Shown: positions 1-11,760 of the stretch, in pieces
How the letters are laid out: each line of letters starts with the position of its first letter
Position numbering within the stretch: the stretch's first letter is position 1
NCBI GenBank assembly: GCA_018398805.1
Contig: JAGFBZ010000373.1
Location: 1,054,001 to 1,118,000 of the forward strand
Source: Hirundichthys speculiger
Lineage: Eukaryota; Chordata; Actinopteri; Beloniformes; Exocoetidae
Direction of reading: 5' to 3'
DNA length: 64,000 bases
The notes under the pieces: generated by a model
Seen by the model: the letters and a program-made list of their open reading frames with translations, nothing else
Told to the model about the DNA's origin: nothing
Database searches by the model: none
Program-made: the position numbers and the translations under genes

Positions 1-2170
1 TTTTCACATAACCTGTGAATGAGCATTTCATTAAATCATTTACCTATCAATTAATTAATGTGCCAAGGCAGACTAAAATCAGACATTAATAATAGCAGCA
101 AAAGAGCCTGTATGGAAGGTATTTCATCATGTTAATGCTGCTCCTCTCCCATAATTGCTCCTTTAAAATACTCTGCTGAGTTAGCTTCCCTCTAATAATT
201 AAGGATTTTATCCTCACCTTTTTCCAAATTTTTTTATTAGTTCCTTAACTTCTGTTTCTGTTGAATAAAAAACCGTGAAGCTTGTGTGTAACTGGATTAA
301 TTACTTTCTCCATGTTCGTATTTGTGCACCAAACTTTAGAAAATACTGAATCTTTGCATTCTATAAATGGTCTTCTATGTCTTTACCCAGCATCAAACAG
401 GGAGATTATCCTCAGTGGTACCCAAGCTGATTGTAATGGCCTGAATTTATCATTACTGTAATCATATTGATTGTTTAAGCACTTATGTACTTGAGGGATT
501 AGAAGAGATTAAGATAAATTTAGCTTTAAAGTGTGGCTTGCTCTTCAAAAAAGGGGAAGGAAATGAACTGAAATGTCTGGTTGTATAGTGTAGTTCAAAC
601 TGAGAGGAACCGTTTAATACTAAGCCACTCAAAGGCACAGAGGAGATTTTCCATTGTGACAGAGTGGACTGAATCACAGTCCTGACGTCAGGACAAAATA
701 GCCTCAAAACACACATGTGACTAACTGTTCAAACCCTGCAATCACTCTAGCACAGTCCTATTTTCATCAGATATTTCTGGGTTCTGTCAACAAGGGAAAA
801 TCTGAGAAAATCATGCAGGCAAAGTGTGTAGATCCAAGTCTTCAGAATGACAGTCCACTAACTGGACCTTACCTCAGCCATGCTACTGTAATAGTAGGCA
901 GCAGATTTAAAAGTGTGGTTTAATTAATCCCCTCTATGCAGACACGTGTTTGTGTTTGTGTAGGGAAGGCAGGGCTGCGTCGGCTGTTTTTTTTTTATTA
1001 GTAGAGACAGCACAGTCCACTGTCTCTATCAGTAAACAACAGCAAGATGATGCTTCCTGAAATTAAGTAAATATTCCTTCAAATGAAATTAAAACTGATA
1101 TGTTAACATGACAAAACATTCTTTCAGCTTCTCTGAGTACAACATTGGAATAAAGATCCAGCTTTATTAGTACACCTTATGTTATACTTTTTATGCAAAA
1201 ACAGTTTGCATAAGGCAAAGTTGGGTTTTACTAATCTTAACCTGAATCAGTCATTTGATATTTGTTGTCATGACTACATTGTTTTTGTCGTTTAACGATT
1301 TGGAACGTGTTCCAGGCACAACTCAAGAGCTACATTTATTACACTTCACATTATCTCTGCTGCTAGTTGGATGTTAGCTTGTTGTGGGCATAGATCCATC
1401 CAGAAAATGAGAATTGTTAACATGGCACACCATGTTAACTGCAACACCAGAAGAGCTTTAAAATGAACCTAGATCTTAGATCTTACCCATCCCACCCGAT
1501 TTTATAAATATGTGTACTGTGGCCTGTAAATTACAGATTACAATATGGACAGTAAAATACAACTTCAGATTATCCTATTTTATTTGGCCGTCTTTCTTTC
1601 TTTCTACCTCTCCTTTCCTCCCCTCTTCTCTGCCTGTTTTGCATCCCTCCGCTGTGCATCCTGGAGAAGCACCTGAAATGTTAATAAGAAAGACAAATAG
1701 CCACAGGATCAGTGGAGAGATGCCAGTCAAATGAATTTCCTGCTGGGGTCTCGGTGCCACTCTGAGAGTCTGCTGTGTTCTGCTTTTAATGAATTCCCAG
1801 TAAGGTGAGTGTGAGTTAACTGTGTAAAAGCTGCACAAGGACACTGCTGCTTGTGACCAATTAAAGAGCCAGAAACTAAATACTGGAGCAGAGTGACACA
1901 TCTTAAGTTATTATTATTATTATTATTTCTTCAACATTAGCCAACACTGCATCTTTCACTGTCAGCCATGCATTTGCTTATATTTACTGGGCCAAACCAG
2001 TGTACATACCCTCCATATGCTGAATAAATCCTTACAGTACACTGTCTCTGCCAATTCATCTCAATAGGGGGTTAGCTTGAGAGTCATGGCTTTAGGAGAA
2101 ACACCACCTTTAACAGTAAAAGAAAAGATAGTTTGAGCATTGAATAAATTCTCGCAACAATTGAATCATA
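1..2170. other. AT-rich non-coding stretch
   Basis: No gene, RNA or mobile element is recognised here. Open frames are short and overlap on both strands without family resemblance. The first 260 bases are rich in homeodomain-type TAATTA/ATTAAT cores and contain little simple repeat, which would suit a conserved non-coding element. That is a guess from texture, not a demonstrated function. Confidence 0.4.
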
Positions 2171-2174
2171 GGCA

Positions 2175-2312
2175 ACTGGACTTAGATTTGTCTAGAAGAC
2201 GGTTCGCCTCTTATCCAAGCGGCTTCATCAGTTCTCAACGCATCAGTCTGACTAGTGCGGACTAGTCAGAATGGAACTTACCTGGATAAATGAGAATATC
2301 CACAGACTTACC
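2175..2312. repeat. Fragment of a widespread teleost interspersed repeat
   Basis: The segment contains GAAGACGGTTCGCCTCTTAT, then a CAAGCGGCTTCATCAGTTC-type stretch, and later CTGGATAAATGAGAATATCC. This order matches a repeat I recognise as common in fish genomes. The family name is not certain and the copy is partial. Confidence 0.45.
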
Positions 2313-2319
2313 ATTGAAT

Positions 2320-4465
2320 AAATGGCTTTTCCTTCCTCCAAACTCCGGTATGTCACACTCACTCCTCTGTGTCTTCCCCTTTTCATCAGCGATGACCAAA
2401 AGGTCAAACTAGAGTCTTGGAAGGATTTCTTTTTTCAGCTTATCATACTCATGTCCTTTAATGCGAACTGACCTCCGGAGTTGTCGGTCAGAACAAATAT
2501 TATGTACTGTAAGCTTCTCTGGTTTAGGCTGCATACGTCTGTCAAAGGTTGTGGAAGCACAATCTCTTTGATTGAGGATGACTCTTTTAACAACTTCGAC
2601 ACGATGTAGAAGAGTATAAAATTAAAGATCTGTGAAGTCAAAGATAAATGGTTAAAGTAAAAAGGTAATACAGCTGTCTAATGTAAAACATTAGACACAT
2701 TTCTACACACTTCATGTTGAAAACTGTCTTATGGATGTACAATTGGCCACCAATTAAGTGGCAAAATGTGCATCCATAATTTCCATTTCAGAATTATGTC
2801 CATGCTGCCCAAGGACCTGAAGATCTAAACTGATTTTCAGCATGTTGCATTTGAACAAGAAAATATCTAGATTCTTGCTCTGTATTCAGTACATAACCAT
2901 TTTTGCGCTCTCACACTGAAAATCATTGCATTTGATAATGCTGCAGCCAAACAAACTCTCCAGTTCTCCGTCTCTGTGCTCCGACTGATGTTCTCACACT
3001 CAACACAGATACAAGCAGCCAGCGATGCTTAATTTCTCAGGTTCCCTGTTGGTTTGAGGACACATACACAATCAACCAGCCCATGCACACACATACCCAC
3101 ACACAAACCGCCTGCAGGTAATGCCAGTGGCAACTGGCATTTATCTCATCTGTATCATATCTACCTCATGAATCAAAAAAGAAAAATTGAGGTAAAAAAA
3201 AGGCATGGCAAAAAAACAAACATCCATCTGAGCTAATTCAATAAGGTGAATGCAGAAGAGGGCGGCTGCTGTCTTCTGACAAATTTGTTTCTAGCAGAGC
3301 ATCCAGAAACTAAAAATATTAGTTAAATTACAACTTCCAATTGTACTCTCAGGATCTCTGATCCTGACTCAAATGCAGAGATTTTGTTTAAGGTTTGGCT
3401 TTTTTCGAAAATTTGCCCTTGATGGCATGTTACTTTTATTTAACATATGAATGCAAGAAGTCATGCATAACATGGGCCTACTAATACACTGTCAGTTTAA
3501 CATTTCTGCAAGTTCTAATATGTGGCTTTTTTATTTATTTATTTATTTTTAGTCAATGATTATACATACTGTACTGCAAACATGCAAAATACAGTATGCA
3601 CAAGTTCAACAATTACTGAGAAATTCAGAACGTTTCCATCTCAAAAAAGACATATATCAGGGTTCCTGACATAGATGCTGACATTAAACTGTACAAACAT
3701 CATCATGAAATGTTTACTTTGGAAGAAATATCAAATGATCAGATAAAAAGAAGATAGATTGCATACTCACAGTAAATTCAAACTTGGGACTCTTTTTCAG
3801 AGTTATGTAACAACAGATGTTTTTTTACATCCTTGTTTTCATTCACTCTAATAAGTTAATCAGAATTAATTAGTTTTTTCATTGAACTTTTTTCCCCCTC
3901 ATCTTTAATGTAACACTACAGTGTGTCACTTTGTAGGCTACATGGATAGCATTTAAAGGAGATTTCACATGTGCTTAATAATAGGACTTTTAGTAAGAAA
4001 AGTTAGATGTACATCATTTATGTGGCACTTTTCTAGTCTTTGTTCAGCACTGGAATAAATTATACACCATGAATCACATTCACTCATCCATCCCTCCATC
4101 CATCTGTTCACATCAGTATCTTCAATGTGATCTATATCAGACTCTGGTGTGAACTGGCTTCTAATTTGAAGTAATGCAGCATCAGTGAGACGCTATGCTT
4201 TATTTTGAAGTTTTGTGCAGTGGAAACTGACAAATTCATCAAAAACAAATTCTAAATGAGAAAATCGAGGAAATGGAGGCCAAAAAAAAGCTCCTGTCAA
4301 TGCAGGATTGTGACATCAATCGTATAACAGTCAAAGACAGATGAAATGTAACCTGACAGTTCACACTGGAGTTGCATTGAAAACAGATACATATCTGATT
4401 TAGGACCACATATGAAATAATCCAGGTCTGATGTGAAAGAAGTCTGACTTCATATCATTTAAACT
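2320..4465. other. Non-coding stretch
   Basis: No gene is seen. A short CA-rich run lies near 3,060-3,110 and a TTTA run near 3,530-3,550. The end of the interval (about 4,300-4,465) resembles the interior of hAT-type MITEs of fish (TTCACACTG, ACATATCTGATTT) and may belong to the foldback that follows. Confidence 0.35.
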
Positions 4466-4470
4466 GTTCA

Positions 4471-4673
4471 GACTAAGGCTATATTCACAGTTTTGCCTGC
4501 AGTGTGAACATAGCCTGAGTCTGTTGAGATCCATATGGAGTTTTATTCTGCTGCATTGCTTTTTTGCATGCATTGCTTTTTTTTTCTTCCCCCCAGCAGA
4601 ATAAAACTCCATATGGATCTCAATAGACTAAGGCTATATTCACAGTTTTGCCTGCAGTGTAAACATAGCCTGA
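4471..4673. repeat. Composite foldback (direct plus inverted repeats)
   Basis: Two 48-bp direct repeats (4,471-4,518 and 4,626-4,673) begin GACTAAGGCTATATTCACAG, and each is itself an imperfect palindrome (GGCTAT...ATAGCC). Between them lie 33-bp inverted arms (4,521-4,553 and 4,594-4,626) with one mismatch, around a 40-base T-rich centre. The whole block can fold back on itself. The motif resembles ends of hAT-type MITEs of teleosts, but the family is not confirmed. Confidence 0.75.
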
Positions 4674-4744
4674 CTATGTACACTTTGACTTGTGGAATGC
4701 ACGGCTTTAATGAAACATTCATGTATGTCAAGATGCTTCTTCAA

Positions 4745-5035
4745 CCATCCATTTATTCCTGTGCAGGGTTACGGGATCTGCTGGAACCAGTCCCAGCTCT
4801 CCTTGGGCAAAAGTCAAGAGTATTCACTAGCCAGGTCACTAACCACCAAATTCACAGAAACTCCTACAAATCACCAGTTAACTGGCGTACATGTTTTTGG
4901 ACCGGGGGAGGAAGCTGGAGTACCTGGAGAAAACCCACGCAAGCACAGGAGAACATGCAAAATCCACACAGAAAGGCCCCAGGAGCCTTTTATTGTAAGG
5001 CAGCACTGCTAAATACCAAGCCACCATGCTGCACA
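4745..5035 (+). repeat. ATCCATCC teleost repeat, near full-length copy
   Basis: The copy starts CCATCCATTTATTCCTGTGC and continues through GGGTTACGGGATCTGCTGGA, CCAGTCCCAGCTCTCCTTGG and AGAAAACCCACGCAAGCACA to CAAAATCCACACAGAAAGG. This is the most common interspersed repeat type seen in fish sequence. It is probably spread by a non-LTR retrotransposon, though that origin is inference. Overlapping open frames across it are shadows. Confidence 0.8.
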
Positions 5036-5317
5036 TAACATGTTGAACTATGCCTGGTTCAAAAAAATAAAAATAAAAATAACTAAAAGACTATAATCAT
5101 CCAAACTGTCTCTGAACAAGATTAAAGTAGGAATAGACAAAGAGCATGGTGAGGAAGGAATATGTTTGTTTATCATAAAAGTTTTTGTTATTTTTGGTGA
5201 TAATGAGATTTATATGTTAATATTTGTGTAAAAGATGTGTTCCGATCATAGTATATTTGTGTGTGTGCTTTGTACTCTGTTAAGTGAGCTGCTGCTGTTT
5301 TGGCTAGGGCTGACTTC

Positions 5318-5372
5318 CTCCATCCATCCATTATCCATACCCGTTTAGTCCTATACAGGGTCACGGGGTAGG
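5318..5372 (+). repeat. ATCCATCC teleost repeat, short 5' piece
   Basis: CATCCATCCATTATCCATAC is followed by CCGTTTAGTCC and GGGTCACGGGG, then the match stops. The same repeat occurs more completely at 4,745-5,035, so this is a truncated second copy 300 bases downstream. The duplicated words GTAGGGCTGACTT/CTAGGGCTGACTTCC on both sides look like a target-site duplication. Confidence 0.7.
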
Positions 5373-5744
5373 GCTGACTTGAAAGTGAATATATTCTAAA
5401 GGGATTTTCCCCTGGAAAATAATGCTCTGTATGACACAGCAGAGCCCATGTTAACCTTTCTCATTTACATGTGGCTGTAATTTCACGTATGCTGATTTGC
5501 CAAGAATTATGTTTCATTTATTGCCTAGGTATTGCAGCAAGCAACAGCTTTCATGTTATGATGTACTGTGAAACAACCATGTTGGGTCTGGAGCTAAATC
5601 TGTAAACAGCTCCATGTTACTGAAGGGGATAACTTTGATCCTTCTTTGTGCATTAGCCATGTCTATTTGTTTCAGATGGCAAGCTGTAGGCTTAATTTTT
5701 CTTCATTTTTTACCCTTCTGTTTTGACATCTGACACAATTCCTG

Positions 5745-5945
5745 ACACAACCAGAGGTGGTTCAATCCCAAGCTAGTGTTGAAGTGACCTTGGGCAAAAC
5801 CCTGAACTCCCAACACTGTGCTGCTATGTATAAAGAAAGAATCACATTAAAAAACAAAAAATAAATGAAAGAAAAAACAAAACAAATCAGTGTTTGAGTG
5901 AATGGGAACAATGCTGTAAAGTACTTTAGAGAACACAGACAGTTC
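5745..5945 (+). repeat. tRNA-derived SINE remnant with L2-like tail
   Basis: GGTTCAATCCC (5,759-5,769) resembles a pol III B box. It is followed by GACCTTGGGCAAAACCC, typical of fish SINE bodies. The 3' part GAATGGGAACAATGCTGTAA and AAGTACTTTAGAG resembles the conserved tail that such SINEs share with L2/CR1-type LINEs. An A-rich insertion (about 5,827-5,886) separates body and tail. The A box is not clear. Confidence 0.6.
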
Positions 5946-6303
5946 ATGAATAAGCATTAATTTATCTTAAAGTGACAGGTGATGCAGCATTGCCATCTTC
6001 ATTTGATTCTCATATGGGTTTAAATTTGTTCAGCTCAAAGGCCATGACTTTGACCAATGACAGTGCATGTGAGGTGAGGTGCTCTTTGTACTCATGTTTA
6101 TGAGGGGAGAAGTGCCACAGCAATGGTGGCTGTTAGCATAAATAAGGTGTATTATCAGTTTTCTTAGGCTTTTTTTATTGTCTAGAAAAACTAAAAGGGA
6201 AAAGACCTGGGACACATTCATCTTAAAAGCCATACAAATAACTCAAAGGGACAAATGCCATAATTGCAGCTTTTGCATGACCTTGCTTCAGAACAGAAAT
6301 GAC

Positions 6304-6437
6304 TAGGGTGACTGATAGCCCAGTCAGCTGAGCAGGCACCCCATGTATGGAGGTTACAGTAATCATGCAGATGGCACAGGTTTTAGTCCAAACCTGTGAC
6401 CCTTTGTCACTGAAATCAAACAAACAAACAAACAAAA
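6304..6437 (+). repeat. tRNA-like SINE remnant
   Basis: TAGCCCAGTCAGCTGAGCAG and CACCCCATGTATGGAGG match a common fish repeat with tRNA-like architecture. GGTTTTAGTCC is a degraded B box (consensus GGTTCRANTCC). The copy ends in a CAAA run, as a retroposed 3' tail would. It is too diverged to be a working tRNA gene. Confidence 0.55.
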
Positions 6438-6820
6438 AGGATTGGTTTACAGAGAATGGGACACTGACTGAGAAAGATCTTCAAAACACTTTTCCTAAAA
6501 CTCTAAAATTCACAACCCCATGACATCCGTAGAGTCAAACAGAAGCTTCAGCAGTACACTGAAGTATATGTCGGGTCATTTTTTCCATACAAATCTGGAA
6601 CAAAATAGACTGAAAGCCCTGGGTGTCCTGTCTATTCAACAGAACCTCATCCGCAGACCACTTGACTGCAGTGAAAATAGTGATCAATATGTTTGTATCC
6701 CAGAAAGGTCATTGGTGTGAGCATCTCTTCAAACATGGTGGATAAGGTCTATACACTTTTTTTTTCCTTTTCTTTAGTAAGTCTCCATCTTTCCTGAAGT
6801 TTCTTATTTTTACCACAATG

Positions 6821-7556
6821 GCTGCGGTTACATGATGTTTTTTAATTCTGAATTAATAATTAGGAATTAAATAATTCCGAATTAAACTATTTTCCTTCGA
6901 GTTTACATGGAAATAGTAATTCCGAATTAAGGTTTACATGGAAAACACGTTTGTTCGGCTTTATCCAACTCCGCTTTAGGTCTGGGGGTTGGGAAGGGTT
7001 CTGATTGGATGGGGGGGGCGGACGTCTTTACATCTACTGGAGGAAAACAAACTTAGCTAACTCAGTTAGCAACAACATTTCACTTATTTTTGACCTGGGT
7101 GGCGTCTCTATCTGCGAAACCTCCTTCATTTAACCTGGCCGTTTTGAAAAGCTCATAATTTTTATGTTTCCTGCCATCTGTTCTTTTAATTATTTCCAGT
7201 TCCTCCAAGCTATTTATTAAATAAATCGTCTCTGCTCGTGAACACCGTTTACTGCGTGCTGCCGTTTTGAAAACAAGCCCAGCGCGGAATATAAGCGCCA
7301 TCGCGACAGACGGCCAAGAGAACGAGCATGCGCAGAAAGACGGGAATTAATTTTAACAGGAATGAGTGTATACATGACTGCGGAATTACATAATGCGGAA
7401 TTAAAATGGGAATAAACCAGCCACTTACTTCGGAATTAAGTTTAATTCGGAATTGACATTTTCATATGGAATTAAGTGTTTACATGGTAACTTTCATTCG
7501 GCTTTAACTTTAATTCTGAATTAAAGAGGAATTAAACTTCCCATGTAAACGCACTG
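6821..7556. mobile_element. Non-autonomous DNA transposon rich in GAATTAA motifs
   Basis: The ends form an imperfect inverted repeat: GCTGCGGTTACATG on the left and, reversed, CAGTGCGTTTACATGG on the right. About ten copies of TTCCGAATTAA-like words in both orientations lie inside each end. The GC-richer centre (about 6,960-7,330) carries a Myb/SANT-like ORF. No target duplication is obvious, so the superfamily (Harbinger, Kolobok or hAT) is unresolved. It is about 736 bp, far too short for a complete transposase. Confidence 0.7.
7080..7301 (-). pseudogene. Myb/SANT-like DNA-binding domain fragment of a transposon
   Basis: The 73-residue frame starts at an ATG (MALIFRAGLVFKTAAR) and then shows the hallmarks of the trihelix/Myb-SANT-like domain carried by Harbinger-type and related fish transposons: ETIYLI, the TDGRKHKNYELF helix and GGFADRDATQVKNK. 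In that domain the last helix normally continues NKWK. Here the next codon is TGA (7,080-7,082), one base from TGG, so the frame appears to be cut by a Trp-to-stop change. The usual first tryptophan near the ET pair is not seen. It lies centrally in the transposon at 6,821-7,556 and would bind DNA rather than cut it. Family resemblance is from recall. Confidence 0.55.
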
Positions 7557-7889
7557 ATTGAATATTTTTTAAACTAGGATGTGATGTTATCCAAAGTTTA
7601 AAATCAGCTCTGTTTAAATGTTGACTATTACAATTAAAACATGTTGGGGTATATGACTGGAGTTTGACCATTCCTGATAATGTAAACTGTGTGTGTAGTC
7701 TAGTGTCATGGTGAAATGGTCATGTTGTTTCTAAAGCTTTTATTTAGGCCACATATGTGATACTTGTGTTGTTTGAATATGATCAATTACCTTATCATTT
7801 ATATGGTCGCCAACCAACTAAATGTCACCATTATTTTTTTTCTCCTAACTTTCTTTTTTCATATAATAGCAGTAATGGTAATAGCTCTA

Positions 7890-8035
7890 ACACACCAACA
7901 GACCTTCAGCCCTTCACACTCACATTCACACTTATGGACGATATCGACACATCACAAGTATGTGTTTCGACTGTGGGGGAAACCAGAATATTCAAATAAA
8001 CTCACACAGGCACAGGGTGAAGATACAAACTATGA
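7890..8035 (+). repeat. ATCCATCC teleost repeat, 3' half, diverged
   Basis: CACTCACATTCACACTTATG, then GTGTTTCGACTGTGGGGGAA, ACTCACACAGGCACAGGGTG and ACAAACTATGACAAC follow the order of the 3' half of the repeat, whose consensus is roughly CTTTGGACTGTGGGAGGAAA then AACATGCAAACTCC. The open frames across it are by-products. Confidence 0.5.
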
Positions 8036-8049
8036 CAACCTTTTATCAT

Positions 8050-9460
8050 AGAAAAAAGTTGTTATTCATCATCAATATGTCTTACTATTACTGTAGAAAA
8101 GGAAGTTACAATATATATATATATATGGAGGAAACAAAGGAAAAGCTATTCAGCATTTTTTTTTTTTTTTTTTTTGTGGTCTGACTGATTTGACTTGTAA
8201 ATACAGATTTAAATGAAACATCTCAATAACTATTACATTACAAAAACTTCTACAACAGCGACTTGTCCGTTTGGTTATTTGCTAATTTCAGCTAATGCAG
8301 TGAAAATTGTCATGCAAATTGTAGAATGTTAAGTTTGAAGTCACTGTTATTACAACTCAAATAGATCATATGAAGGGCAGGCCATAATCGGCTCATCAAT
8401 TCAAATAAATCCAAAATTCAAAGTATGGAGTCATGCACCTTCCAAGGCCTCCTTCTCTTGAATACATATCATGCTATGACATACCATCAGATGGTGAAGT
8501 GCTGGCAGGACCCCAGGGAGAAGAAGAACAGCCCAACCTAAGTGTATTTCATGTCTTCCTGTAGGCAGTGACTTTAACAACTGAAAGTGATTTAATTTCC
8601 TAATTCATCCACCTCCTTTATTTATGAGCCAGCGAGGCTTTTTTTTACCAGGCACTGATGGATCTCTTTTACTCTTTTTTTCCTTCTTCTTTTTCACACC
8701 CCAAGGACTCGGTGGCCACATAAAAACTGAGATGGAAAGAACTCAGAAGTGTAGAAAAGTAACAAAAAAGTTGTGCAAAGGCATGGCAGGATCATGTTTT
8801 GTTGCTAAGAAATGCAGAACAATAAATTGTATTTTCCTTTTTTTTTTTCATAATTGTTCTTGGTCCAAGACTGCTCTGTATTTCTTTCATTCTCTTGCTG
8901 TGTCCATTCTCCAACACCATTTTCTCATCATGAAGTGGTCTATCTTATCTTGGAGAGATCCTCTCCACAAGTAATCTGTCTCTCTACAAGACTTCAGCCT
9001 CTATATACCTTTTTCACTTACTCACACACATACACACACACAAACACACTGAATATCTCTTGCCTCTGCCTGAAGGTTGCTGAAGCATCTATTCTTGAGA
9101 TTTTTTCCTCCTGTTATTGTCTGGAGAAAAGAGAAATAAAAACAGACATACAAATTCATTGAGTCTGATCTTGGGAGAAGGACTTACCTCTTCTTTTTCT
9201 TTCCTTGCTTGTTTGACATCCCTGAAACACACGCACGCACACACACACACGTGTCTCTCCATGAGCATGCAAGGTTAAAAAAAAAAGCCAGAGGTATATG
9301 TTGATGAGCATAAAAGAGGATCTCTGCTGTGTGGAGATTTTTAAAGTGACTGAAAGTGATAACAAAGTTGCTGTTTACAGTGAATACTGAACACCGGTCA
9401 TGTGAGGAGGAGTCAACATTCACTTCATGAACACCACTAATTTAATAGCTCATCTTTAGA
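8050..9460. other. Non-coding stretch with simple repeats
   Basis: Contains a short AT run near 8,110, poly-T near 8,158-8,175 and CA runs near 9,025-9,050 and 9,225-9,250. The two overlapping open frames at 8,624-9,162 have no family resemblance and run through T-rich sequence. No gene is supported. Confidence 0.4.
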
Positions 9461-9466
9461 GGGGCT

Positions 9467-10380
9467 TTTAGGGTTGCCTTTGCACAGTCTGCACCTAGGG
9501 TCCTGTCTGGTGTGGTCGACCCCAGCCTCTCTAGATCTTGTGTTTAGGGCCTGTTCTTGTGCAGCCATGATCGGTGCCGCTTTGCTGTCTGTTTAGTCCA
9601 GCTTTTTCCAGCCTTTGGTATGTTTTTCCAGTGTCAGCCACCTCTTCAATTTGGTGGTGGTACATGCCACGCAGGAACTTGTCCTTCCATGGATAGCCCC
9701 TCAGGATTCTCCTCCATGTTAGGTTTCAGCTGCCTGAGGCATCTACTTGATGCATTCCTGGAGACCTATTGTTTTCTCCTGGATACTAGCTCTAGTCCTC
9801 TCACCCCCTCCCCTTGTCGTGACATTGGTGGCTTGGATCTCTTCCAATGGCCAGGATATTATGCCAGTAGGGTATCTGATTATTCTTAGGACATAGGTGA
9901 TAATTGCCTGGATCTTGTTTTTTTTTTTTCAAACAGCTCACTCTTACCCTCTGTTGGCTGTGGCAGACCTCTGTGATGCCCTACTGCAGGTATTTGTGCC
10001 TGTTCTGAACATCTACTGCGTTACCTTCCGATAGTTAAACCCCTTCAGTTATGATCAATCTTCCTCTCCTAGATACCATCTGTTTACGTTTATGGAGTCC
10101 GAATGACATCCTGTCATTGCTTTAGATCCTGGTGAGGTGAATCAGGGAGTCTCAGCCTAATGTCACATTCATGTAAGATAACATCAAGCTGATGGTAGAT
10201 GGTCATTCAATTTTGGAGTTATGAGTCATAGGTTTTCTTGTAATCAATCCAGGCTGTGAGCAGGTTGGTGCTTCTGGACTTGCAGTCTTGAGTGACTGCC
10301 CTGTCAACCAGTAGCTGGTGCTTGGCCCCTCTGGTGCCATTGCCAATCCTCTTCTGTACTCTGCTCATGTATTGATCCAG

Positions 10381-10385
<5 letters not shown>
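9467..10385 (-). pseudogene. R2-like LINE (RT to CCHC region), truncated and frame-broken
   Basis: Read on the minus strand, conserved blocks occur in the order of one LINE protein. [16 protein letters not shown] and [11 protein letters not shown] (about 10,345-10,219) are reverse-transcriptase blocks; the aspartate in the latter is catalytic motif A. MSFGLHKRKQMVSRRGR (about 10,130-10,080) follows motif C, which is missing. Then come SWPLEEIQA (about 9,860), QIEEVAD, and finally AAQEQALNTR and HTRQDPRCRLCK (about 9,545-9,470), the start of the CCHC knuckle found in LINEs with a restriction-like endonuclease. Stops and frameshifts separate the blocks, and sequence between motif A and MSFGL is deleted. 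The 5' side abuts the AT microsatellite. The same family recurs at 32.9-33.7 kb. Confidence 0.8.
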
Positions 10386-10566
<181 letters not shown>

Positions 10567-10994
10567 CAGTGTTATCTTTAAAATTCAAAATTATCTATAG
10601 TGTTATCTTTAAATGTTTAAGATCTGTTTCTGATATCAACCTTTTGTACAACAACAATGTCTTTTTTTCCACTGTACATTATGTAAATCTTTGCCTGCTG
10701 ATCCAGGGTCAGGTGAGGGGAGTGTTGGCAAAAGTCAGACCCTGCAGGATCTGATGCAAGTTTACCAGATGTCTGGTTAAACCACCCACAGGGCAAATGG
10801 GCCTGTCAGCAAGATATGTGCAGAATGACCTCAGAGCTGGCTGTCACCTTATCTCTCTCCACAGACACACAGAAAGACACAGATACACACACACCAAATT
10901 TCTACTTTTATGGAGAGCAACCTTTATACCACCTTAAACACAGCTTTTTATCAATAAGCTGATCCTTTATATCATTACAGTCTTCTTCGATTAC

Positions 10995-11760
10995 TTAAGC
11001 AGGGCCCGTGTTTTCAAAACAATACACCCAATTAGCACAACACTACAGATCCTTTGCAAAATTAAACACTCTTATAAAAACTATACACTTCTTTGCGCCC
11101 CCGACGCAAAAGTCAAACTACGCCTATGTGTAAGAAGTAACTGAAACAGTGCAGATGTTTTTGATATGATGATATTTTTTACAATATCTATTTTCCAGTC
11201 AAAATGTTCTTATCACACTTGCCACTGTATATCGACTTAGATTTGGCTGTACTCGCAGTCCAGCCTCCCTCAGCATCAGGCCGTGGTTGACAACGTGGTC
11301 AACCAGTGTTGCGCGGATCTTATTTGTCAGATTCGGTCATCTTTGAGCTCCTCCTCCTCCTCCTCCTCCTCCTCCTCCTCCTTCTCCTCTTTCCATTGTG
11401 CTTGAAGACCAATGAACTCCAACGAACTCACCTGCTGCTTTTTATAGTGAAGACACACCTGATTAGTGTGTCTACAATTAAGCAAACGAGTGTTTGCACA
11501 CCTGATGACTGTGTTGAACCAATTAGTTGGATGGTGGGCAAATTTGACAGTCAGTGCTTTGGTGTTGCAAGGAAGTGACTTCATGATAGATTTTTGTGTG
11601 TAATGTACATTTAGTGTGTTTAGTGTTTTGCAAATCACTGTGTGTAGAGTTTTGTAACAAGGGTGAGGTTGACAATGTGCTTTTAGTTGTGCAAATATGG
11701 GCTGATGTTTTGCTTCTTTAGTGTAAGGTTTTGCAAATAGTGTATTACTTTCAATCTTAG
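10995..11760 (-). mobile_element. Non-autonomous Tc1/mariner-type element
   Basis: The outer parts share inverted AC/GT-rich words such as TTTGCAAAA...ACACT on the left and AGTGTTTTGCAAA on the right, as in one fish element class with such ends. The interior holds a helix-turn-helix fragment of a transposase on the minus strand. The catalytic domain is absent, so the copy could move only with help. Boundaries are approximate and no TA duplication was pinned down. Confidence 0.5.
11199..11396 (-). pseudogene. N-terminal fragment of a Gly-rich Tc1/mariner-like transposase
   Basis: From an ATG at 11,396 the frame reads MERGEG and then a glycine run encoded by a GGA microsatellite (CTC on the plus strand). 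A TGA follows at 11,337-11,339, then an open block with IRATLVDHVVNHGL and LREAGLRVQPNLSRYTVASV before a final stop. The second block is the DNA-binding helix-turn-helix of a DDE transposase family with Gly/Arg-rich N-termini that I recognise from fish. No DDE residues remain. The in-frame stop probably replaces an arginine codon. Confidence 0.6.

Noticed and set aside
6304..6437. Functional tRNA gene
   Set aside because: Only degraded A- and B-box-like words; no cloverleaf can be formed.
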